Positions 1 to 5,992 of a stretch of 6,711 bases of DNA are shown here, piece after piece (the first letter of the stretch is position 1; every line of letters begins with the position of its first letter). Source of the stretch: Nanobdellati archaeon (GTDB lineage Archaea > EX4484-52 > JAADEF01); assembly GCA_015521505.1 (NCBI GenBank), contig WAOB01000130.1, forward strand, positions 1 to 6,711. The letters run 5' to 3'. Under the pieces are notes generated by a model. It was given only the letters and a program-made list of their open reading frames with translations. It did no database searches and was not told the DNA's origin. The translations under genes and the position numbers were made by a program.

Positions 1-1589
1 CTTCTATAGTAGATATTAATACCAAGGAATTTAATCTTAAAGGAGAGATTAATATTCTACCAAAACAACCTCTTAAAGGAGGAAAGATTTCTATAACATA
101 CAACCTAGTTAATGAAGGAGCAAAAGACGTATCTATAATGATATCTGATGACTTAAATGATATGATATCATTAACTTGTGAAAGAAAAAAGATAAAATCG
201 TATACGATTCCAAAGGATATAAGCGATTTACCTTTGTATGTGTTAACACCAGGTAGTAGCATGGCTTTTGTTTGGGAAATACAACTTGATGAAAATGTTA
301 ATGACAATATATGTAAAGGATCCATCTCTTTTGATTATGAGGATGAGACTACAATAATAAAATATATCTCTTTTGTGAACGAGGATGAACTAGTAAATGC
401 TAACTATAATCCTTCAGAAACAAAGGTTGAGGTTGTCAATAATGGAAACATATTAGTTAAGGTATATACTTCCCCTTCAGATCCTATTATAGTATCCCCT
501 TCAAATCAAAACGATCCTGTTTTATTGTTTGTTGAGATCTCAAATGTAGGAGATGGTAAAGTTTATTTAGATAATATACGAATTAAATCAGATGAATCTC
601 TAGAGATAGATGATGGATGTGTAAAAGATAAATTAAGGAGAGATTATCTTAAGCCTGGAGAAAAAACTACCATTTCTTGTGATGTATTTGTGAAAGATAT
701 TCCTAGGATTGAGGAAAAGTATAGGGTGGAGGTTGTCATTCCTTATAGAGTTAGTTTTATGAAACTCTTTCAATTTAACTTTTATTCTCAGCCTGTTACA
801 GGCAAGGCAGTATTTAGAGCAATAGATTTTACTATGAGGTGTAATAGATTGCGAATTGATTCATTCTTAAGATTAAGTATTGGAATAAATGATGTGTTTG
901 TTCAGAAAATGTGTCCTTTGATAACTTCAGGATTAGCGAGATATTATCTAAGTGCCTTGACGAACTATGCAAAAGATGAGTATGGGTACAAGGATGGGTA
1001 TTATTGGGGATATGAGATATATGGGAGATCATATTCAAGAGCCTTTGCCCAAGCATCTTATGATGATAAACTAAAATCCTTACTACCTTCTTGCTTTATT
1101 GATTATGCTAACATGATAAAAGATAAAGGGTGTGTTGCAGATATTAATGAAAAAGATAAGATGTTTGGTGATTGTGTAAATGAGTTATATAATATGATTG
1201 ATGAATCAAAAGTCAAAGAAAGGTTAATAGAGCCAAGAAAAGATAAAGTATTTAGTAGAATGAAAAGATATGCTCAGAGAGGTATTAACGAGTACAAAAC
1301 AGATATAAGAAGAGTCATAAATAGAATATATGAAAACGAATTTGGTGAGGAAATGAGGCAATTGAGAAGGGTGGATTTATTTGGTATTAATATTAAAACC
1401 AATGTTGATGGAGCATTAAAATATGCTATACTAAATAACATTAATGACCTCTTACTTCCCACTATTGATGAAAATAAAGAATCTGTTCTTCAGAATTACG
1501 AGACAGGGTTTATGCAGGGTTTTAGGGAGGGGTTTACTAAGAGATTAAAAGAAAGCATACTTGCAGATTTGGAAAGATATTGTGGATAG
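1..1589 (+). CDS. Partial Ig-like (CARDB/COG1361-type) exported protein, C-terminal part
   Basis: The reading frame is open from the first full codon at base 3, so the gene starts left of the window; 528 residues are visible. The ATG at 138 is unlikely to be the start, because the Ig-like pattern LKGGKISITYNLVNEGAKDV already begins before it and no suitable ribosome site precedes it. Two beta-rich regions are visible, about residues 15-120 and 140-250. The second holds a strand pattern (LLFVEISNVGDGKVYLDNI) and LKPGEKTTISC, typical of CARDB/COG1361 domains of archaeal surface proteins. A tyrosine-rich stretch follows at about 322-345, then a charged, mostly helical C-terminus with no membrane segment. 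Ten cysteines (visible residues 59, 104, 206, 226, 280, 304, 364, 377, 391, 527) suggest disulfides outside the cytoplasm. A signal or anchor would lie off the window. A role in surface structure or adhesion is inference; the specific family is not recognised. The next gene starts 8 bases downstream, so the two are probably co-transcribed. Confidence 0.85.
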   Translation, partial: SIVDINTKEFNLKGEINILPKQPLKGGKISITYNLVNEGAKDVSIMISDDLNDMISLTCERKKIKSYTIPKDISDLPLYVLTPGSSMAFVWEIQLDENVNDNICKGSISFDYEDETTIIKYISFVNEDELVNANYNPSETKVEVVNNGNILVKVYTSPSDPIIVSPSNQNDPVLLFVEISNVGDGKVYLDNIRIKSDESLEIDDGCVKDKLRRDYLKPGEKTTISCDVFVKDIPRIEEKYRVEVVIPYRVSFMKLFQFNFYSQPVTGKAVFRAIDFTMRCNRLRIDSFLRLSIGINDVFVQKMCPLITSGLARYYLSALTNYAKDEYGYKDGYYWGYEIYGRSYSRAFAQASYDDKLKSLLPSCFIDYANMIKDKGCVADINEKDKMFGDCVNELYNMIDESKVKERLIEPRKDKVFSRMKRYAQRGINEYKTDIRRVINRIYENEFGEEMRQLRRVDLFGINIKTNVDGALKYAILNNINDLLLPTIDENKESVLQNYETGFMQGFREGFTKRLKESILADLERYCG

Positions 1590-1595
1590 GTGGTG
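1588..1595 (+). promoter_or_regulatory. Probable ribosome binding site for the small membrane protein
   Basis: AGGTGGTG lies 2 bases before the ATG at 1598 and overlaps the stop codon of the preceding gene. Its AGGTG part can pair with an archaeal 16S 3' end of the CACCUCC type with a 5-base spacer. It favours the ATG at 1598 over the in-frame TTG at 1580, which would overlap the upstream gene by 10 bases. Confidence 0.5.
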
Positions 1596-1597
1596 TT

Positions 1598-2014
1598 ATG
1601 ACAAGAACAATTGATGTGTTGGTGGCAATAATTTTACTTTTGATCTTATCTGTTGCTTTGATTTTCGCATCCTTAGTTAATATAAAATCTACTGCTGTGG
1701 AAACAAGAGAATTTACTAAAGGTAGTTTTGATAAGATAAGTAGAGCATTGGGTATAAGTTATACACCATACACACTAGAAGGTATTGATACTGATATCGT
1801 CTATTCCTCGAATATAAGCTATTCTGATCAAGATGGTTCAGGATCTCTCTATTCTTTGGCTAGAAATACATGTAGAAGAGATGAGAGAAGTGTGTCTAAC
1901 TGTCCCATCCCTAAACCTAATATAAGGCAGGACAATCAGGAAGATTTACCTAGGTATTCTAAGAGATGTTTACTGAAAGATGAATACTCTCGAATATGTA
2001 AATATACATATTAG
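1598..2014 (+). CDS. Small single-pass membrane protein with two C-x9-C pairs
   Basis: This 138-residue protein was not recognised as a named family. Residues 7-28 (LVAIILLLILSVALIFASLV) form one strong membrane helix just after a six-residue head (MTRTID). There is no typical archaeal class III (prepilin peptidase) cleavage site, so an uncleaved anchor is likelier than a pilin. The remaining 110 residues are polar, rich in Ser, Tyr, Asp and Arg, and carry four cysteines at 92, 102, 124 and 134, that is two C-x9-C pairs separated by 21 residues. An even cysteine count and the cysteine-rich upstream partner suggest that this tail is outside the cell; charge balance around the helix does not settle the topology. 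The gene follows its partner by 8 bases and ends in a TTAG overlap with the convergent gene. The start was chosen from the AGGTGGTG site. It may anchor the upstream Ig-like protein at the surface; that is inference. Confidence 0.75.
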   Translation: MTRTIDVLVAIILLLILSVALIFASLVNIKSTAVETREFTKGSFDKISRALGISYTPYTLEGIDTDIVYSSNISYSDQDGSGSLYSLARNTCRRDERSVSNCPIPKPNIRQDNQEDLPRYSKRCLLKDEYSRICKYTY

Positions 2015-2670
2015 GTTTTTCGTATATATTTTAGTACTTTTTTTATAAAACTTTTTTCTCCTTCTTTTGAGACAACAATATTATAAATAAAATTGCTGTC
2101 GAGATGTAAACTCTCCAATATGTGTTTCGTGTATTCATAGGAATCTATTATTTTTATGTTATATCTAACTGCTTTTTTATCTATCTTTTTATCTATCATC
2201 TGGTAAATTTTACTTACGTTATTATGTCCTATTATATAAAAATATATTTTTGTTTTAAATATCTCTTTTTCATTTAGGAGTAGATCCAATAACATACTTT
2301 TTGCAGATTTTTCTATTGTTTCATCACACAAAGTTTTTACATCAATGTTTAATATTTCAGTGTATATTTTGTTGAGATGTAAGTATTCTATGGCTTTGTA
2401 GGTGTTTGCTTTTTGTATTATACTGTTACATATTTTATTTTCACCATATTTTCCTATGAAATATACAACATGTCTGTCATGATTATTTATTGTATTATAT
2501 GCATACACCATACCTGCTATTCCATTGATTATTCCTTCATCGCTTTCACAATATCTATTTTGAGAATAGAACCTCTTAGCAATTTCAAATCCTTCTATAT
2601 TGTCTGTTAGTCTTTTAGCTTTGTCTTCCAAAATTATGTACACTCCACTATTCTTAAAGGAACCATCCAT
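2011..2670 (-). CDS. Hypothetical 219-residue cytoplasmic protein
   Basis: No family was recognised. The protein has no signal peptide or membrane helix, is lysine- and isoleucine-rich and has three cysteines (41, 81, 115). Beta-strand-like segments (GVYIILED near residue 9, HVVYFIGKYG near 67, KIYFYIIGHN near 141, YNIKIIDS near 170, FIYNIVVS near 194) alternate with likely helices, suggesting an alpha/beta fold. The second half, with strand-like KIYFYIIGH and then helix, could be Rossmann- or PIN-like, but I see no complete catalytic signature. An exact 12-base tandem repeat encodes IDKK twice at residues 159-166. The gene is monocistronic, faces its plus-strand neighbour tail to tail and diverges from the winged-helix gene. 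A TATA-like element 28 bases before the ATG, with no Shine-Dalgarno sequence, supports the start and a leaderless transcript. Codon use matches the neighbours. Confidence 0.7.
   Translation of the reverse strand: MDGSFKNSGVYIILEDKAKRLTDNIEGFEIAKRFYSQNRYCESDEGIINGIAGMVYAYNTINNHDRHVVYFIGKYGENKICNSIIQKANTYKAIEYLHLNKIYTEILNIDVKTLCDETIEKSAKSMLLDLLLNEKEIFKTKIYFYIIGHNNVSKIYQMIDKKIDKKAVRYNIKIIDSYEYTKHILESLHLDSNFIYNIVVSKEGEKSFIKKVLKYIRKT
2015..2058 (+). terminator. Possible archaeal oligo-T terminator for the surface-protein operon
   Basis: Directly after the TAG of the small membrane protein the plus strand has T runs at 2016-2020, 2038-2044 and 2052-2057 without an obvious hairpin. Archaeal RNA polymerase terminates at such T tracts. 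The same bases encode lysine-rich codons of the convergent gene, so the T content could simply be coding bias. Confidence 0.4.
2174..2197. repeat. Perfect 12-base tandem repeat (two copies)
   Basis: TTTTTATCTATC occurs twice in direct succession, at 2174-2185 and 2186-2197. On the minus strand it encodes the tetrapeptide IDKK twice, in frame, inside the 219-residue hypothetical protein. It looks like a small slippage duplication that keeps the reading frame. Confidence 0.85.
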
Positions 2671-2690
2671 TATCTAATATATACAATTGA

Positions 2691-2706
2691 GATATATTTT
2701 TAAAAC
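2691..2706 (-). promoter_or_regulatory. TATA-like promoter of the 219-residue hypothetical gene
   Basis: Read on the minus strand, the sequence is GTTTTAAAAATATATC, with the centre of the TTTAAAAATA core about 28 bases before the ATG at 2670. This is the archaeal TATA-to-start distance if transcription begins at or next to the start codon. There is no Shine-Dalgarno sequence between it and the ATG, so a leaderless transcript is likely. Confidence 0.6.
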
Positions 2707-2750
2707 ATAATTACTAACAACAAGCAGAATCTTTTTGAACGATTATAAAG

Positions 2751-2769
2751 AAATACATTTTTAAAATTT
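2751..2769 (+). promoter_or_regulatory. TATA-like promoter of the winged-helix/thioredoxin reductase operon
   Basis: TTTTTAAAATTT at 2758-2769 sits about 25 bases before the ATG at 2788, with an A-rich stretch just upstream that could act as the BRE. The spacing predicts a start of transcription at the ATG itself and so a leaderless mRNA. This argues against the in-frame TTG at 2779 as start. It would serve both the winged-helix gene and the overlapping thioredoxin reductase gene. Confidence 0.6.
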
Positions 2770-2787
2770 CTATAACGATTGTGGTGT

Positions 2788-3129
2788 ATGGATAATAAAG
2801 ATCACGACAAAGTTATGTGCAATATAAACAACATCTTTCCTATAATTTCGAGGGAAAGAACGGTCAAGATATTGGATTTGATATATCATGAAGGTAGGAT
2901 ACCTAAAAGGTATATTCTGAGATACCTTAAGAGTGTTTACGGTGTTTCTATAAGTGAGGGGTGGTTGATAAAACTTATGTACTATCTTGAAGAGAAAGGA
3001 TATGTGGTTAAGGATAATTCTTTGCTTTATAGTTTAACAGATAAAGGGAGATATTTGGTAGAATGCATTCACAAATTAGCAAATGTACATGGTCAAGAGA
3101 GTGGTAGAAATGATAATATACGATACTAA
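2788..3129 (+). CDS. Winged-helix DNA-binding protein, likely transcription regulator
   Basis: This is a 113-residue single-domain protein. Residues 23-48 (RERTVKILDLIYHEGRIPKR and on) form the first helices, 53-70 (VSISEGWLIKLMYYLEEKGY) fit the recognition helix, and 71-87 (VVKDNSLLYSLTDKGRYL) form the wing and the following helix. The pattern of a helical pair, YLEEKGYV and a short hairpin ending in LTDKG is characteristic of small archaeal wHTH regulators of PadR/ArsR/MarR type; I cannot assign a subfamily. It has cysteines at 11 and 93 and no visible ligand domain. The ATG at 2788 is chosen over the TTG at 2779 because of the TATA spacing. Its 3' end overlaps the thioredoxin reductase start by 20 bases, so the two are translationally coupled. 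Control of this operon or of the divergent gene across the 117-base spacer is a natural hypothesis. Confidence 0.8.
   Translation: MDNKDHDKVMCNINNIFPIISRERTVKILDLIYHEGRIPKRYILRYLKSVYGVSISEGWLIKLMYYLEEKGYVVKDNSLLYSLTDKGRYLVECIHKLANVHGQESGRNDNIRY
3097..3105 (+). promoter_or_regulatory. Possible ribosome binding site for thioredoxin reductase
   Basis: GAGAGTGGT lies 4 bases before the ATG at 3110, inside the end of the winged-helix gene. It resembles the AGGTGGTG before the small membrane protein gene and supports the third of three in-frame ATGs (3083, 3089, 3110) as the start. The match to a standard Shine-Dalgarno sequence is only partial. Confidence 0.4.
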
Positions 3130-4096
3130 TTTATTTCCTAAAAATGTTGAAAAGGAATATGATGTAATAATTATTGGTGGTTCTGCAGCAGGTTTAACAG
3201 CAAGCATATACACCACACGAAGTGCTTTGAAAACATTAGTAATCTCGAAGGATATAGGTGGCCAAATAGTTACCACACCAGAGATAGAGAATTACCCTGG
3301 ATTTGAGAAGATTGCAGGTATAGAACTTGTAAAACGGATGGAAATGCAAGCAAGAAAGTTTGGAAGCGTGATTTTAGAGGATGTTGTTGAGAGAATTAGA
3401 CAAGAAGGAAATATTTTTTATGTTAAATCATCTACTTTTGGAGAGTTTATCTCTAAAGCAGTAATAATCGCAACAGGTAGAGATCATAGGAAACTTGGCA
3501 TTCCTGGGGAGAAAGAATATGCTGGTAAAGGTGTTAGTTATTGTGCAACATGTGATGGACCATTTTTCAAAAATAAGGTAGTTGCTGTTATAGGAGGAGG
3601 TAATAGTGGTTTTACAACTGCAGAATATTTATCAAAAATTGCTTCAAAAGTTTATTTGATCCATAGAAGGAGGGATTTTAAGGCAGAAAAATATCTTATT
3701 GAAAAGGTGACATCTTTAGATAATGTAGAAATTCTAGTTCCTTATATGCCTGTTGAGATATATGGGAGATCTGTTGTTAAAGGAATTAAACTAAAAAATG
3801 TAGAAAGTGAGAATTATAAAGAACTTGAAGTAGATGGTGTGTTTGTGGAAATAGGTACTAAGCCAAATACAGAATTTCTAAATGGTTTTGTTGATCTTAA
3901 CGAATACGGGGAAATTATGGTAGATAGAAATATGAGAACCTCTAAAGAGGGTGTGTTTGCTGCTGGAGATGTAACTAATACTAGAGATAAGCAAATAGCA
4001 GTTGCAGTAGGAGAGGGATGTATAGCGGGTTTATCTGCTAAGGAGTATTTATACGAAGGAGAGCGAAATGGGAAGTGGAAAATTATCGGTCTATAA
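3110..4096 (+). CDS. trxB: Thioredoxin reductase (NADPH), flavoprotein
   Basis: This low-molecular-weight thioredoxin reductase uses NADPH through FAD and a redox disulfide to reduce thioredoxin or glutaredoxin-like partners in the cytoplasm. All family landmarks are present from the start at 3110: FAD-binding YDVIIIGGSAAG (17-28), GGQIVTTPEIENYPG (50-64), active-site CATC at 145-148 followed by DG, NADPH-binding GGGNSG (162-167), HRRRDFKA (185-192), whose arginines are typical of NADPH rather than NADH use, IGTKPNT (248-254) and the second FAD motif AAGDV (284-288). Length, 328 residues, is normal for the family. The nearer alternative starts at 3083 and 3089 would add nine or seven residues; 3110 has the better upstream site. 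The gene overlaps the winged-helix gene by 20 bases and shares its promoter. No thioredoxin gene is in the window, so the electron acceptor is unknown. The end faces the 620-residue gene with a 17-base gap. Confidence 0.95.
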   Translation: MIIYDTNLFPKNVEKEYDVIIIGGSAAGLTASIYTTRSALKTLVISKDIGGQIVTTPEIENYPGFEKIAGIELVKRMEMQARKFGSVILEDVVERIRQEGNIFYVKSSTFGEFISKAVIIATGRDHRKLGIPGEKEYAGKGVSYCATCDGPFFKNKVVAVIGGGNSGFTTAEYLSKIASKVYLIHRRRDFKAEKYLIEKVTSLDNVEILVPYMPVEIYGRSVVKGIKLKNVESENYKELEVDGVFVEIGTKPNTEFLNGFVDLNEYGEIMVDRNMRTSKEGVFAAGDVTNTRDKQIAVAVGEGCIAGLSAKEYLYEGERNGKWKIIGL

Positions 4097-4113
4097 TATG
4101 TAGCCACTAAATT

Positions 4114-5976
4114 CTAAAATCCATCTTTACCTGGTATCTTTAACAGCCCTTTAATTGGATCTACTACAAATCTATTCATATCTTTTGCCATCTTTCTATA
4201 AAACATGTATGTTACGGCATCTGTGAAGTTTGTTTGATAAGGCAAATCATATTTCCACCTTAAACTATGACCTAAAATGTTATCTTCTATATATGCCTTT
4301 GCTTTATTTTCATAAGAGTTTTTAACATAATAAAACGAATTTTCAGGGAAGATGTCTTGCATATCTTTATAAGACAACCCCTTTTCGCTTAAATCATTGA
4401 TATTTTTAAATTTGTTAGAAATTCTTCTTTTTGTTTCTTCTATCCTCTCTCTATGAAGTTTATAAACCCAACTGTCGTGTTTAGAATTTAACCATTTTTC
4501 GATGAATCGAGGTGTTATGTAATATTTATTGCCTTTCTTATAATAAGTTACGATTGTTTTACCGTCTATTGAGGATATATGTCCCATAAACTCCTCAACT
4601 TCAAAATCAAATTCTTGTCCATGTGCTTCATTTTCCATTAATTTTGCTAAAACAACATTATGACTTAAAATAAATGGACGATATTTGATTTCTATATCTT
4701 CAATTTCTATGGGCGAGAAGATGCTATCGTTAATCTCTATATTCAAAAAGAGATGGTAGATTGTATCTTTTCTATCTTTTAAATAATCTTTCCATGCCTT
4801 TATGGCGTAATTATCTGCCAAGTCCTTCGTTATCCAGGGATAATCTGCTAATAATCCATAGTCATAGTTAAATATGAGATTCTCTCTCGTCCATTTATTG
4901 TAGGGGTTGAGGGGATGTTCGTAATATTCATCATCATCTTTTGTAGAGAAATCATAATCTACAAGGGGCTTTTTATACTCCATTCTATCCCAAGGAGTGG
5001 TGAAGTGCCTGAATAACCATAATGTTGTGGAGTATACATATATACCAGTAACTTGAGAGTTTATCGCAAATTTTTTATATTTTTTTCCCATCCCTTTGTT
5101 TTCTATTGACATGTTTAGCGCTTTTAATCTGATAATATGGGGTCTAAGCCAATTCTTAAATTCTTCTAAGGTTTTTTCTCTACTTCTCTTCAATTCTTCC
5201 ATTCTTTTTAACCTTCTCTCCACAGTCTCTTTAAACATGTTTAACCATTCATTGAATGATTTAAATTTAGTTAACAACAGATTTTTCTCAGCACCAGAGA
5301 TTTTACCTTGTTTGAACATTTCTTCAATATCCTCTATCTTTTCTATCTCTAAGAAATCATCAACGATGGTTGGCATTAAGTTGTTGTTTCTTAAGAATGC
5401 CATAGAGAACCTACCTGGTCCTTGACCTGTTGAGCCGACATGATAATCTACTTGCTCAACAAAGATCATTTTTAGAAACCTATCTGCAATTTTTTTATCC
5501 TTCTTTTTACTCTCATCTGTGGAAAAGTAATCATCTAAGTACTTTTTGTACTCTTTATATTTTCTTATATCATGCTCAAGTAACTCTAAATCTGCAACGC
5601 TTTGCGATATAGATATGAGTCCTTGTTTTATGTTTTTTTCAAGTTCTTCTTTTTGATGCTCTAACCCTGCCATATAGGTTTTATGCATTGGAAACCCAAA
5701 GTGTATACCTTCATCAAATTTTATTACATGAAAATTTGCGTGCTTAGGAACAATTGTTAACATAATCCAGAAGATTGGAAATCTTCCGGGATAGGTAGTT
5801 GCATCTAAAGTGAACTCTTCATAATTTATTGCTCTCAAAACAGCCATTCTACCTTTAAATTTACCGCTCCAAGTATCATCATCTAAACCTCCATGACCTG
5901 TATTGCTTAGAAGATAATCATCTTTTAACATAAATCCTTTCCCGTTTTTAACCCAATCATCTATTCTGATTACCAT
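4114..5976 (-). CDS. Large conserved-looking hypothetical protein, cysteine-free, 620 residues
   Basis: I do not recognise a family with certainty. The N-terminal 100 residues look like a compact, conserved domain: IRIDDWVKNGKGF, SNTGHGGLDDDTWSGKFKGR (24-43) and DATTYPGRFPIFWIMLTIVP (58-77), rich in Gly, Asp and aromatic residues. Two charged helical stretches, about 105-150 and 235-290 (including ERRLKRMEELKRSREKTLEE), could be coiled coils. Between them lies VGSTGQGPGRFSMAFLRNNN (180-199). The C-terminal half is rich in Tyr and Trp (for example WITKDLADNYAIKAW near 381) and ends with a basic segment. There is no cysteine at all and there are about 13 tryptophans. No signal peptide or convincing membrane helix is seen; residues 66-76 are only a short hydrophobic patch. 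It starts 16 bases after the glycosyltransferase stop, with no Shine-Dalgarno sequence. A structural or cytoskeleton-like role, or a virus-derived one, is possible but unsupported. Confidence 0.8.
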   Translation of the reverse strand: MVIRIDDWVKNGKGFMLKDDYLLSNTGHGGLDDDTWSGKFKGRMAVLRAINYEEFTLDATTYPGRFPIFWIMLTIVPKHANFHVIKFDEGIHFGFPMHKTYMAGLEHQKEELEKNIKQGLISISQSVADLELLEHDIRKYKEYKKYLDDYFSTDESKKKDKKIADRFLKMIFVEQVDYHVGSTGQGPGRFSMAFLRNNNLMPTIVDDFLEIEKIEDIEEMFKQGKISGAEKNLLLTKFKSFNEWLNMFKETVERRLKRMEELKRSREKTLEEFKNWLRPHIIRLKALNMSIENKGMGKKYKKFAINSQVTGIYVYSTTLWLFRHFTTPWDRMEYKKPLVDYDFSTKDDDEYYEHPLNPYNKWTRENLIFNYDYGLLADYPWITKDLADNYAIKAWKDYLKDRKDTIYHLFLNIEINDSIFSPIEIEDIEIKYRPFILSHNVVLAKLMENEAHGQEFDFEVEEFMGHISSIDGKTIVTYYKKGNKYYITPRFIEKWLNSKHDSWVYKLHRERIEETKRRISNKFKNINDLSEKGLSYKDMQDIFPENSFYYVKNSYENKAKAYIEDNILGHSLRWKYDLPYQTNFTDAVTYMFYRKMAKDMNRFVVDPIKGLLKIPGKDGF

Positions 5977-5992
5977 AATATAGATATTTCCA

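Noticed and set aside
75..83. AAAGGAGGA, a near-perfect Shine-Dalgarno sequence
   Set aside because: No start codon lies 4-15 bases downstream; the bases encode LKGG within the open frame of the Ig-like protein, whose domain pattern begins before this point.
2779..2787. TTG at 2779 as start of the winged-helix gene
   Set aside because: The TATA element is spaced for a start at the ATG at 2788, and the three extra residues add nothing to the domain.
1013..3771. An 18-base identical sequence at 1013-1030 and 3754-3771
   Set aside because: Both copies encode the same hexapeptide EIYGRS in frame, in two unrelated proteins, with no palindrome or neighbouring similarity. It looks like chance in AT-rich coding sequence rather than a mobile or regulatory repeat.
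3814..4107. 97-codon minus-strand open frame
   Set aside because: It lies opposite the conserved C-terminal FAD region of thioredoxin reductase and shows no protein-like features.
4097..4113. Possible bidirectional terminator between the two convergent genes
   Set aside because: Only 17 bases, without a hairpin or a long T run on either strand; no site can be supported.
5096..5425. 109-codon plus-strand open frame
   Set aside because: It is antisense to the 620-residue gene; its Ser/Leu/Phe-rich composition is what the complement of Lys/Glu-rich coding sequence gives, and it has no promoter or ribosome site.
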